Notes: generated from the sequence alone by a model not told the origin. A stretch of DNA of 46,174 bases from Pseudonocardiaceae bacterium (GCA_009379815.1 WHSY01000035.1:1-46174), one strand, 5' to 3'. Counted from the stretch's first letter, positions 33,324 to 40,664 are shown. A program made the numbers and translations.

Positions 33324-33686
33324 ATGAGCATCCAGACCCACACCTGCATCACGATCGTCTGCAACGGCTGCGACACCGGCCCCGAGTGCGACGAGGGTGA
33401 GCCGCACTACCCGTCGGCGGCCGAGGCCGAGCGTTACCTCGTAGACGACGACAGTGACCCGGCGCGCTGGGATGTCGCAGACGGACACCACCTGTGCCCG
33501 GACTGTCTCTGCAAGCGCGACGGCCACATGTGGGAACAGCCGCGCCAGTGCCGCTGCAACGGCCGGATCCAGCTACCCGGCCACAGCGCCGACTGCCAGG
33601 TGACCAACCGGTGGTGCGCCCGTTGCATCCGCATCGACGAGCACATCGGCAGGCCGGTGGGCGGGTCAACGCCGGTGCAGCCATGA
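33324..33686 (+). CDS. Small cysteine-rich element protein
   Basis: 120 aa, ATG with TGAGGAGC upstream. Cysteines in pairs (CNGC, CPDC, CRC, CARC) suggest two zinc ribbons. No family recognised; downstream of the translocase and overlapping the ASCH gene by four bases. Confidence 0.65.
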   Translation: MSIQTHTCITIVCNGCDTGPECDEGEPHYPSAAEAERYLVDDDSDPARWDVADGHHLCPDCLCKRDGHMWEQPRQCRCNGRIQLPGHSADCQVTNRWCARCIRIDEHIGRPVGGSTPVQP

Positions 33687-33955
33687 GGGCGCTGTCGATC
33701 CGCCAGCCGTGGGCGTGGGCGATCCTGCACGCCGGTAAGGACGTAGAAAACCGCAGCTGGCCGATCCGGCATCGCGAACGACTGGTCATCCATGCCGCCA
33801 AGACGGTCGATCATCAGGCGATGGTGGTCGCGCTGCGCTGCTACGACGTGCCCTCGGGGCTCTACGCCACCGAGCGTGGTAGCCGACCTCTGATCGGGGT
33901 GGCGGGGACAGTGTCCCAGTCGACGCCGCAGTGCAGTAGGAGGCGGAGCCGGTAG
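33683..33955 (+). CDS. ASCH-domain protein, 3' end replaced by transposase remnant
   Basis: 90 aa. MRALSIRQPWAWAILHAGKD followed by VENRSWPIRHRERLVIHAAK is the start of an ASCH domain, thought to bind RNA or modified nucleotides. The normal domain would run another 50 or so residues. After about codon 60 the frame crosses, antisense, the C-terminal end of an ISL3-type transposase whose stop is at 33862-33864, so the ASCH gene was probably truncated by that insertion sequence. Marks the right end of the conserved element block. Confidence 0.65.
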   Translation: MRALSIRQPWAWAILHAGKDVENRSWPIRHRERLVIHAAKTVDHQAMVVALRCYDVPSGLYATERGSRPLIGVAGTVSQSTPQCSRRRSR

Positions 33956-33983
33956 TTGTCGAAGTTGCGGAATCCGTGGCCGA
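33862..33983 (-). pseudogene. ISL3-family transposase, C-terminal fragment
   Basis: Minus-strand reading GHGFRNFDNYRLRLLLHCGV then RGRLPRSVA and a TAG stop (33862-33864) is the typical C-terminus of an actinobacterial ISL3-family transposase. It begins directly at the terminal inverted repeat of the recombinase element (33984), which has interrupted it; the preceding part continues on the far side at 35520-35590. Confidence 0.8.
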
Positions 33984-33999
33984 TTAACCGGCCCTCGGG
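33984..33999 (+). repeat. Left 16-bp terminal inverted repeat
   Basis: TTAACCGGCCCTCGGG. Read on the minus strand it encodes the last residues of the recombinase (PRAG) and its TAA stop, so the coding region runs to the very end of the element. Confidence 0.85.
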
Positions 34000-35415
34000 T
34001 CTGGGTCAAGCCCTGGGGTTGAGGTCGTCGTGTTCTTGAGTCGGTCGAGATGGCGCTCGAGGCTGGCGATGACGCGGGCGTGGCGGGCGACCTCGCTGTT
34101 CCAGCCGCGGGCCTCGGCGTCCTCGCGGAGTGCGAGCTCGTCGGCGAGCTGGGCTTCGAGCTGCGGGAGGAACTCGGTGTTGGTGGTGAAGTTGTCGCAC
34201 TGCTCGCAGATGTTGGCGTAGGGGCAGGCGTCGGCGGCGAGGTGGCGGGAGCAGTAGCCGTGCGCGATGCGGGTCTTGAGCATTTCCGCGTGCAGCCACT
34301 GCACGCGGTCGGGGACTACCGGACGGTCGGCGACGATCAGCGGTAGCTGCTGGCGCGAGCGGACCTTGGCCATGGTGGCGTCGTAGGCGCCGCGGACGGT
34401 GGGGCCTGCCAGGCTGGCGTAGCGCAGCGTCATCTCTGGGGTGACGTGTTTGACCCATCAGTTCGCGCAGCACCAGCAGGTCGATCCCGGCCGCGGCCAG
34501 CTGGGTCCCGTAGGTGTGGCGCAGCCGGTGCGGGCGCACTCGCGGAGTCCCTGCCGTCGCCCGGTGGCTGCGGAAGGTCCGCCGCAGCCCCGCCTCGGTC
34601 AGCGGCCCGCCGGCCGTCGGTCCGCGCAGCACCACGAAGCACTCAGGGGTGCGGCAACCCGGCGTCCGCTCACGACGCAGATAGCCGGCCAGCTCGGTGA
34701 AGAACACGCCGTCGACCGGGACGACCCGCTCCCTGCCGCCCTTGCCGGTGACCCGCACCCGACGCAGGCCCTGGTCGACATCGGACAGCAGCAGTGCGCG
34801 GACCTCGCCGGCGCGCAGCCCACCGAGCAGCATGAGCAGGGCCATCGCCCGGTCCCGGGCAGTGCGGAGGTCGGCGATGAACGCCGCCACCTCTGCCGCG
34901 TCGAGCGCCTCCGGCAGCCGCCGCGGCGTCCGCACCAGCCGCCCGCCACCGCGAGGCCGTCCCGGGCCGAGATGGCCCAGCAGGCCGCGGCGCACCCGCG
35001 CCCCGCTGGAGCGGCGCGCCGCCGGCACCGGGTTGTCGGCGCGCACCCCGGCCAGCACCGCGTACTCGCACAGCCCGCGCAGCGCTGCGATCCGCCGGTT
35101 CATCGTCGCCGCCGCCCCGCGGTAGTCCCACAGCGGCACCACCGTGCGCGTCCGCTCGTCGCCACCCGGCCGCCGCGGCGCGCTCTGCCAGTCCAAGAAG
35201 TCGAACACGTCGGTCGGCGTCAACGCACCAATCGACAGACCCCGCTCCACGCAGAACCTGCCGAAGATCAGAAGGTCGTATACGTAGGCCCGACGCGTCG
35301 CCGCGGCGAAGTTCCGCGTCGACAGATGCTTCAAGAACCGGTTGATCAGCTCAACGTCGACCCCGTCGCCAACCAGCCGGTGACCCGCCTCGGTCGCTTC
35401 CACCTGCAGCCGCAT
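33984..35415 (-). pseudogene. Tyrosine recombinase/integrase with frameshift before the catalytic tyrosine
   Basis: ATG 35415 has GGAGGTG upstream. Seen: SAM-like N-terminal domain (FLKHLSTRNFAAATRRAYVY), catalytic Arg in GLRAGEVRALLL, Lys in VTGKGGRER, and HRLRHTYGTQLAAAG. After LLVLRELMG the frame breaks at about 34449-34453, where extra bases (net +4) occur; the next frame continues VTPEMTLRYASLAGPTVRGA with the nucleophilic Tyr, then GYCSRHLAADACPYANICEQ and a helical tail, the extension typical of a distinct actinobacterial integrase family. Corrected length about 475 aa. The broken gene cannot make an active recombinase. Which family of element it served is uncertain. Confidence 0.85.
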
Positions 35416-35461
35416 CGGCACCTCCACAGAGGACACCCAGCACCAGTGTCGACGTACACCC

Positions 35462-35478
35462 GGTCCCACGGTGGGACC
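35462..35478. repeat. Perfect 17-bp palindrome upstream of the recombinase
   Basis: GGTCCCACGGTGGGACC: arms of eight around one base, 47 bases before the recombinase ATG and 25 bases inside the right terminal repeat. Could be a recombinase core site or an operator for self-regulation. Confidence 0.7.
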
Positions 35479-35985
35479 TCACGCCGCCTCGGCGCGTCCT
35501 GCTCCCGAGGGCCGGTTAACCGATACGCGCTTGATCTTTTTGATCGGGAGGTTGATCGCTTCGGTGGGTCCGTTCGACACGCCGTCTGGGGGCTTCTCCC
35601 TCGCTGGCGGATCGGGTTCCTCAGGCCGCGACCTACTTGGAGCGCCTGGCGACGTCGGTCGGGCAGGCTGGTCGGGGCCGCCGCTCTCGCCCGTGTCGAT
35701 ATTGACACCAGAATGGGTGTCGTCGCCGGGCCAGCTCGCCTCGCCCTCATCCACCCCTCTGCTCGGGCGACCCGCGTGCTCATCGATCGCCATCTGATGT
35801 GACGCCGCGCGCCGCAGCTGGTTGCTGAGCTGCTCGGGCAGTAGTTCTGCAAGCTGACGCGCCACGGTGTCCGGCAGCTGCTCGCCCAGCGTTGCGACCG
35901 TGGCGCGCACGGCGCGCTCGACGTCGTCGCGGCCGGACAGGTCCGCCTTGTCTTGTACCTTGGTGATGAACTCCGCGTCTCGCAC
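35479..35985 (-). CDS. DUF2267 protein with transposase-derived C-terminal tail
   Basis: 168 aa, GTG 35985 with GGAGG seven bases upstream. Residues 1-55 (FITKVQDKADLSGRDDVERA, ATVATLGEQLPDTVARQLAE) are one DUF2267 repeat, a helical domain common in stress-related operons. Then a Pro/Glu-rich linker, followed from about residue 132 by ISL3 transposase codons and finally by the end of the recombinase element (VNRPSGAGRAEAA). The native C-terminus, often a second DUF2267 repeat, has been lost. A 70-bp repeat with a stress-sigma-like promoter (36001-36070) lies 15 bases upstream of the start. Confidence 0.75.
   Translation of the reverse strand: MRDAEFITKVQDKADLSGRDDVERAVRATVATLGEQLPDTVARQLAELLPEQLSNQLRRAASHQMAIDEHAGRPSRGVDEGEASWPGDDTHSGVNIDTGESGGPDQPARPTSPGAPSRSRPEEPDPPAREKPPDGVSNGPTEAINLPIKKIKRVSVNRPSGAGRAEAA
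35504..35519 (+). repeat. Right 16-bp terminal inverted repeat
   Basis: CCCGAGGGCCGGTTAA, the exact complement of the left repeat. It is also read through by the DUF2267 gene on the minus strand, giving that protein an accidental tail. Confidence 0.85.
35520..35592 (-). pseudogene. ISL3-family transposase, internal fragment
   Basis: Minus-strand codons GVSNGPTEAINLPIKKIKRV are the conserved stretch that in ISL3-type transposases immediately precedes FGFRNFDNYRL. The continuation is at 33983 across the recombinase element. Upstream homology stops at about 35592, where DUF2267 linker sequence takes over; the missing N-terminal side is found on the plus strand ending at about 37123. Confidence 0.75.
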
Positions 35986-36000
35986 CAAACAACCTCCGCA

Positions 36001-36070
36001 CTCACTGCGTAGGTTGGGTACCCACGCTGACGCCGTCGTACACGACACGGCCCCACCGGCCGAAGCCAGC
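36001..36070 (-). repeat. 70-bp repeat, copy A, upstream of DUF2267
   Basis: Identical, in inverted orientation, to 44308-44377. On the minus strand it reads GCTGGCTTCGGCCGGTGGGG at its start and ends CCTACGCAGTGAG, 15 bases before the DUF2267 GTG. Within it GTGT, 16 bases, then GGGTAC resembles SigB/SigF-type stress promoters (GTTT-N15-GGGTAT). Two dyads, GTCGTGTACGAC and TGGGTACCCA, are included. Weaker similarity extends about 20 bases further. Confidence 0.85.
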
Positions 36071-36211
36071 ACCGCGCGGGGCATAGACCCGGCGCGCCGA
36101 ACGTTGCCATGGCAGCACCCCCATTGCCTCGATCGATGGAGGTCGCCGCCAACGGATTGTCGGACAGCGGCTGCCCCCGCTGGTGCATCCGCTGTCGGAG
36201 GGGAGGACGCG

Positions 36212-36454
36212 ATGAGCCACCAGCTCGAGATTCGCCATACGCAGCTGCGCCAACAAGCGCTCGAGGAGGTCAGCCTCACCACCGAGGAGCGCCGGGAGAC
36301 GCTGATCCAGGCCGCCCATCTCGCCGCTCACATCGCCGCCACGACCGAATCCACCGACCCCGCCGTATCCGCGCGCTGGACAGCCACCGCCACCCGTGAC
36401 CGCGCCCAGGCAGCCGCCCAGAGCAGCAATCCGCGGTGGTGGGCGGGAGAATGA
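36212..36454 (+). CDS. Small hypothetical protein
   Basis: 80 aa, MSHQLEIRHTQLRQQALEEV, ATG with GAGGGGAGGA eight bases upstream. Helical, Thr/Ala-rich, no recognised domain. It lies in the segment thought to be inverted, between the 70-bp repeat and an IS3 relic. Confidence 0.55.
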   Translation: MSHQLEIRHTQLRQQALEEVSLTTEERRETLIQAAHLAAHIAATTESTDPAVSARWTATATRDRAQAAAQSSNPRWWAGE

Positions 36455-36517
36455 CCGTGGGACTGGACCACGGACACCTGACGTGAGGTGGCCTCGGCCA
36501 CCAGGAAGGATGTCCCG

Positions 36518-36802
36518 GTGCCTGCACCACACCCACCTGAGTTCCGTCAGCGTGCCGTTGGCTCGCGCCGGCCACACACCCATCGCACAGCTGGCCAAGG
36601 AGTAGCGCATCAGCGACTCGTGCCTGCGGAACTGGATCGCCCAGGTCGACGCCGACGACAACGGTAGCGCGACGAGGCTGACCAGCGTCGAAAAGCACGA
36701 AGTCGCCGAGCTGCGCAAAGACAAGCGGCGCCTGGAGATAGAAAATGAGATCCTCAAGCGCGCCGCCGCGTTTTTCGCCCGGGAGAACGTCCTCCCAAAG
36801 TA
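36518..36802 (+). pseudogene. IS3-family OrfA transposase remnant
   Basis: PPEFRQRAV, then after a one-base shift LARAGHTPIAQLAKE, an in-frame TAG (36603), then RISDSCLRNWIAQVDADD and VAELRKDKRRLEIENEILKR ending FFARENVLPK and TAA. This is the usual OrfA helix-turn-helix plus leucine-zipper organisation, damaged by a frameshift near 36550 and a stop. Confidence 0.82.
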
Positions 36803-36870
36803 ACGTTCCGGCTGGTCCATGAGCTCGCCACCGACGGAATCGACGTCGCGGTGGCCTGTCGGATACTGAC
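36803..36870 (+). pseudogene. IS3-family OrfB start, truncated
   Basis: FRLVHELATDGIDVAVACRI directly after OrfA matches the beginning of the IS3 OrfB integrase. It breaks off at about 36870, where ISL3-type transposase sequence begins. Confidence 0.65.
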
Positions 36871-37123
36871 ATGCTGCTGCGTCGCGCCCACACTCACCAC
36901 TCCCAGCGATCCTGGGCACGGCTGCTGGCCGGGCTCGACGCCGGCGACACCGACGACGAGCAACTCGCCCGCACCTGGATCGCCGCCCCTGCGGCGCATC
37001 TACCACAGCCCCGATCGGGCCCACGCCGCCCACGCGTTCTACCGGTGGCTGGCCTACTGCGCCGACACCGACATCCCCGAGCTCACCCGCCTGGCCCGAA
37101 CCCTCGATTCTTGGCGCCCCGAG
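36871..37123 (+). pseudogene. ISL3-family transposase, N-terminal-side fragment
   Basis: LLRRAHTHHSQRSWARLLAG and DAGDTDDEQLARTWIAA, then after a frame change LRRIYHSPDRAHAAHAFYRW and IPELTRLARTLDSWRPE, belong to the middle of an actinobacterial ISL3 transposase just before the SNGPTEAIN stretch. Homology stops after WRPE (about 37123). The next part of the same protein lies on the minus strand from 35592. Confidence 0.7.
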
Positions 37124-37230
37124 CGCGCTCTTGCGCTCGGCGACTATCGCCCGCGTGCGCATCTACTCCAATGTGGGCGGACGGGCCGACGAGCACGCGA
37201 TGGGAGACTGCGGGAGCAGAGCCATCACCG

Positions 37231-38049
37231 CTAGCTCGCCGAGCCGCGGCCGTCGTCCTCCCTGGTCTTGGGTCCGTGTTCGGTGCTCGTGTATGCTGGT
37301 GGTGCAAGCTTGCGGTCGCTGGCCGCCGATAGCGCTAATTGCAAGGCTGCGGCCAGCACCGCGACGAGCACGAGCCCCAGGTGCAGGAAGTTGTCCGCAG
37401 CGTTGAGACCGAGCATGGTGTCCTGGTTCGGGCCTGCGCTGGAGCTGGTTCCGGTCACGTAAACAGCCAGGAACCCGAGGGCCTGTAGCGCGATCCACAA
37501 CCGCATCGTGCGCCGCCGCGCCGTGGCGAGCGTACCCAGCGCCGCTGCCGCGAGCAGTATCGCGCTGTGCAGGGCATTCAACTGAAATCCCAGGACTTGA
37601 CCTGGTTCACCAGAGACCACGGCGACGATCACCCCGGCGACCCCGAGCCCACCGACGAGCAGCCCTTGGGCAACGAAGACGCCGCGCACAGCACCATGCA
37701 CTCGCTCGGACGCGGTCGCATCGTCCCCGTCAGCCGGGTCGGACGTGACGTCATCAGCGTTCGAGACGGATGGTCGCCCCGCGGCACGGGCCTCCGCACC
37801 GGTCTCCTCCGCGTATCCGAGGTCATCTCCGGCGGCTCGGCCCACGAACAGCTCGTTCTGCGTGGTCCCAGTGGTGGTCCCCGCATCTCTGACGCTGCCG
37901 CTGCGATGCGGAGGCCCTCCGTGGGCGCGGCTATTCGCGACCTGTTCATCCCGGGCCACGTCGCTTTCCGACGCCGGGCGGTCGACCCACCCTGTGGCGC
38001 GCAACCTCGCCCAGACCCTGCGCAGTAGCCGCACCGGCCGACGGTGCAT
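37231..38049 (-). CDS. DUF4383-type membrane protein with long charged N-terminus
   Basis: 272 aa. ATG 38049 has AAGGAG eight bases upstream, which fixes the start inside a much longer open frame. Residues 1-125 are polar and disordered (TTGTTQNELFVGRAAGDD). The rest has four spans (VFVAQGLLVGGLGVAGVIVA, LHSAILLAAAALGTLA, LWIALQALGFLAVYVTG, LHLGLVLVAVLAAALQLAL) with NALHS and ADNFLHL, the paired His motifs of DUF4383 proteins. Function unknown; common near stress genes in actinobacteria. The long N-terminal extension is unusual. Confidence 0.7.
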   Translation of the reverse strand: MHRRPVRLLRRVWARLRATGWVDRPASESDVARDEQVANSRAHGGPPHRSGSVRDAGTTTGTTQNELFVGRAAGDDLGYAEETGAEARAAGRPSVSNADDVTSDPADGDDATASERVHGAVRGVFVAQGLLVGGLGVAGVIVAVVSGEPGQVLGFQLNALHSAILLAAAALGTLATARRRTMRLWIALQALGFLAVYVTGTSSSAGPNQDTMLGLNAADNFLHLGLVLVAVLAAALQLALSAASDRKLAPPAYTSTEHGPKTREDDGRGSAS

Positions 38050-38602
38050 TCCAGTTGCTCCTTCGCTCGACACAGCAGCCGATCCGATTGTCCGGCCTCC
38101 ACTGCTGATCCGGCGCGACGGGGAGTGCACGTCGTTCCGGCGCGAACGTCTAGCGGACCAGTATGCGGTGGGACTTCGCGGCCGGCCGGTGGAGTGACCG
38201 TTGTCACCGTCGCGCAGGTCGTCGAGGGTCCTGCCATGCACGGCGTCGGCGCCATCCCGGTTGAAGTAGGTATGGGCGCCGGCATTCTCGACGACCACGC
38301 CTGGGATGACGCCCGGTCGCGACGCTGACGTCCACGCCGGCGCTGCCCAGCCCGGCTGCAGCTGCACGCGAACCGCCGCCCGCGGGCGTTACCGCGGAGT
38401 TCACCCGTTGCCAGGTTGACCCCCGCGCTACGCCGCCTACGGTCGAGGATGCGGTGACACTCCGGTCGGCACCACGATGTTTCAGCGCGGCCCGACAGGT
38501 CTCCCCCGCGGAGTGTCGGCATGTGGGCACGCCACCTCACCCGATCGTCTGCCACCGCGCCGAGCGCAATCACCTCCGTGCCGTCCGTGAGAGGAGTTAG
38601 AC
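38050..38602. other. Intergenic region without recognised gene
   Basis: 553 bases between the divergent DUF4383 and STAS genes. A minus-strand reading around 38190-38330 (VVVENAGAHTYFNRDG, VHGRTLDDLRD) looks protein-like but lacks a start and has no family I recognise. No clear promoter was found for the STAS gene. Confidence 0.4.
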
Positions 38603-39073
38603 GTGGCTGACCAGGGCACCGCATCGGCTGGCCTCTCGATTCACCTCGGCTGCGCCCTCCAGACAACTGAGACCGAGCAGTCCGAGAAGCTGCTCTCCCT
38701 GAGCCTGGGCCGGCCCGCACCCGGGTTGCGGGTGCTGCGGGCGGTCGGGGAGGTCGACGTGCTCACCACCCCGCGGCTGGCCGCGGCCCTGCAGTTGCTG
38801 CTCAGCACCCATCCACGCACGGTCGTCGTCGACTTCACCGGCCTCACGTTCCTATCCGCCGCCGGGCTGGGCGCACTCGCCGAGACCGCAGTCGCCGGAC
38901 ACGACCACGGAATCGTGCTGCGCCTGGTCGCCCACAGCCCAGCGGTGTTGCGCCCGATGCAGCTCACGCGCCTCGACGAGTACATTCCCCTGGACGCCAC
39001 CCTCGCCGACGCGACCGACGACCCCACCAACATCCCCTCACCGCGCCCAGCCCCTCCCCGGGCGCGGGAGTGA
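38603..39073 (+). CDS. STAS-domain anti-sigma factor antagonist
   Basis: 156 aa, GTG 38603 with AGAGGAG eight bases upstream. STAS core: RAVGEVDVLTTPRLAAAL, VVVDFTGLTFLSAAGLGAL with the phosphorylatable Ser in LSAAG, and IVLRLVAHSPAVLRPMQLTR. Such proteins release a stress sigma factor by binding its RsbW-like anti-sigma kinase. Extra N-terminal (about 45) and C-terminal proline-rich residues surround the domain. No intact kinase partner is adjacent; a broken GHKL ATPase lies at 44378. Confidence 0.83.
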   Translation: MADQGTASAGLSIHLGCALQTTETEQSEKLLSLSLGRPAPGLRVLRAVGEVDVLTTPRLAAALQLLLSTHPRTVVVDFTGLTFLSAAGLGALAETAVAGHDHGIVLRLVAHSPAVLRPMQLTRLDEYIPLDATLADATDDPTNIPSPRPAPPRARE

Positions 39074-39119
39074 ACACCGCCGCCGGTACGGGACTCCGTC
39101 GAACGCCGAGTTCGGTGGT

Positions 39120-39387
39120 TCACTCGGGATCGGGTCGGTCGCTGAGCCGTAACTCGCGATGCCCGCCCTGGACATCGGCGTCCAGCATCTTCCCGTGCAG
39201 GGCAGCCGCGGTCCGAAGCGGGAAGTACATGTGCGCGCCGAGGTGCTCGATTGCCTCGTCATTAGCTTCAGGGCCAGCGACGACGGTCACGTGCAAGGTC
39301 AACCGGACACCACCCCCCGGTGGCGCCGCGTTCGGAGGCGACCAGCATTCGCACTGCCTCAGCCGCTGAGTCCGTTAGCGTCAGCAT
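39120..39387 (-). pseudogene. HesB/IscA-like protein, frameshifted in a G run
   Basis: ATG 39387 (GAAGG upstream) reads MLTLTDSAAEAVRMLVASER GATG; the coherent continuation VRLTLHVTVVAGPEANDEAI EHLGAHMYFPL is in the next frame. The break is at a run of six G (about 39318-39323); five G would restore one ORF of about 89 codons to TGA 39120. The pattern matches short HesB-like proteins of actinobacteria that lack the usual cysteine set. Could be sequencing error, decay, or a phase-variable tract. Confidence 0.65.
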
Positions 39388-39707
39388 CGCGATACCTTCA
39401 GCCGAGGGATGAGTGGGTTCCGGCGTAGCAAAGTGTTGCGGCCGTTATGTGTGGCCGCTTCCGATGTGCCATCCGCGGAAGCGGCCAGCAGGGCGGATGC
39501 GCTGCGAGTTCGTGCTACACCGGAGCGCTGCCACACGGCGCTGCCCCTACCCCGCCCGCTCAACCGGTGCTGGCTACCCACTCGTCACGCCACTGGTATA
39601 CACCCGCCACCTACCCAGAACTGCCTCGCGCCCCGACGCTGCCGTGCGACGTTTGCCGACCGCGCCGGTCGGGCAGGCCCGACACAACAACGGAGGGAGG
39701 TGGTGCG
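39388..39707. other. Intergenic region without recognised gene
   Basis: 320 bases between the broken HesB-like and UspA-like genes. Short overlapping frames give no coherent protein. The end carries GGAGGGAGG, a ribosome binding site for the UspA fragment. Confidence 0.4.
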
Positions 39708-39842
39708 ATGACGTCCCCGGGAACCAGGCCACGAGCTCGTTGTGGTTCGGGGTCGACGGCTCGAAGGCCCTCCAGGGCCGCGCTCAACTGGGCCACACGA
39801 CATGGCCGTAACGCCGGGGCCATGGTGGCTCTTCAACTTTGA
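39708..39842 (+). pseudogene. UspA-like protein, N-terminal fragment with frameshifts
   Basis: ATG 39708 follows GGAGGGAGG. Across frames the reading gives ELVV, FGVDGSKA and PSRAALNWATRHG, the first strand, ATP-loop and helix of universal stress proteins (typically VVGVDGSxxSxxALRWA). The remaining 100 or more residues are missing. Very likely a dead copy. Confidence 0.6.
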
Positions 39843-39919
39843 GCGGGTACCGCGGTGTTGCTCGCTGGCGCTCGGCCTTCGCCCCAGCGGCTATGACCGA
39901 TAGCGCTGGTGGAGTTCGC

Positions 39920-40315
39920 TTAACCAGCGCGTTCGAGGATGGCGGCCATCTCGTCGGCGAAGTCGCCGATGCTGACCACACCCACGACCCGGTCACCGTC
40001 GACAACCGGCAGGCGGCGTACGGCCTTGTCCCGCAGCAGCCCCACAGCGTGATCAACTTGCATGTCGGGGGTGATGGTGGCCAGGTCTTGGTTGCTGCAG
40101 ACGTCCCGTACGGGCGTGGCGTGATCCTTCTGATCGGCCACGGCGCGGATGACGATGTCGCGATCGGTGACGATCCCAGCGACGCGAGCACCGTCTAGTA
40201 TCACGATGTTGCCGATGTCGGCGGACCGCATCCGCCGGGCCACCGCGCTAATCGGCTCGTCAGCCCCGATCGTCTGCGGGTCCCGGGTCATGACCTCTGC
40301 CACGGTAGTAGCCAA
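39920..40315 (-). CDS. CBS-domain pair protein
   Basis: 131 aa from TTG 40315, chosen because GAGGAG lies eight bases upstream; another in-frame TTG at 40360 is possible. Two CBS motifs: VAEVMTRDPQTIGADEPISA...IVTDRDIVIRAVAD and VRDVCSNQDLATITPDMQVD...VVGVVSIGDFADEM. These bind adenosyl ligands and in stand-alone form are found in stress regulons of actinobacteria (mycobacterial Hrp1-like). A stress-sigma-type promoter lies upstream. Confidence 0.87.
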   Translation of the reverse strand: MATTVAEVMTRDPQTIGADEPISAVARRMRSADIGNIVILDGARVAGIVTDRDIVIRAVADQKDHATPVRDVCSNQDLATITPDMQVDHAVGLLRDKAVRRLPVVDGDRVVGVVSIGDFADEMAAILERAG

Positions 40316-40363
40316 TCGCTGCTCTCCTCGATTCTCGTCGGTCTGAGTACGTCGTGGCAAGTG

Positions 40364-40388
40364 TTACCCCTCAGGTGCGGGCGTAAAC
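40364..40388 (-). promoter_or_regulatory. SigB/SigF-type promoter of the CBS gene
   Basis: On the minus strand GTTT (40385-40388), 15 bases, then GGGTAA (40364-40369) closely matches the actinobacterial general-stress promoter GTTT-N14-16-GGGTAT. The start codon is about 50 bases downstream. Confidence 0.6.
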
Positions 40389-40543
40389 CTCTTGTGCCGC
40401 CTCAGCACCGAACGCCGTCGGCGGCGACATGCACGGTCCACAGCCGCGGCGGCGCCGGCGCGGGCCTGCACATGAAGGTGCTCAGCCTTGCCACCGGAGG
40501 TTGTCCCGAGCTCCGTGGAACTTCGGTGGCGGCCCGATGATCA

Positions 40544-40660
40544 TTAGGCTGCGTTGACGGTTTGATTCTGCTGGCGCCGACAGTTTCGGTGATGCGCTGC
40601 AGCGTGTCGTGCAGGGCACGCAGGTGCAGGTGGCCGTTGATCCGGCGGAACTGCTTACCG
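40544..40660 (-). pseudogene. Possible transposase C-terminal remnant
   Basis: Minus-strand FRRINGHLHLRALHDTLQRI and, after a frame change, QNQTVNAA with stop at 40544. The ending and the RRINGHLHL helix resemble the tail of an actinobacterial transposase, but I cannot name the family with confidence. Not intact. Confidence 0.35.
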
Positions 40661-40664
40661 GCCT

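Larger units (their letters stand above)
33984..35519 (-). mobile_element. 1536-bp element: one tyrosine recombinase between 16-bp terminal inverted repeats
   Basis: Perfect inverted repeats TTAACCGGCCCTCGGG (33984-33999) and its complement (35504-35519) bound the unit. CCGA precedes the left end (33980-33983) and follows the right end (35520-35523), a possible 4-bp target duplication. It splits an ISL3-type transposase between the codons for KKIKRV and GHGFRNF. Cargo is only the recombinase gene, whose stop codon is the end of the left repeat. Tyrosine recombinases do not normally act at such terminal repeats, so the mechanism is open. Confidence 0.75.

Noticed and set aside
33984..35415. 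Tyrosine recombinase as the integrase of the conjugative module
   Set aside because: It is enclosed by its own terminal inverted repeats and sits inside an ISL3 transposase, so it belongs to a later, independent insertion.
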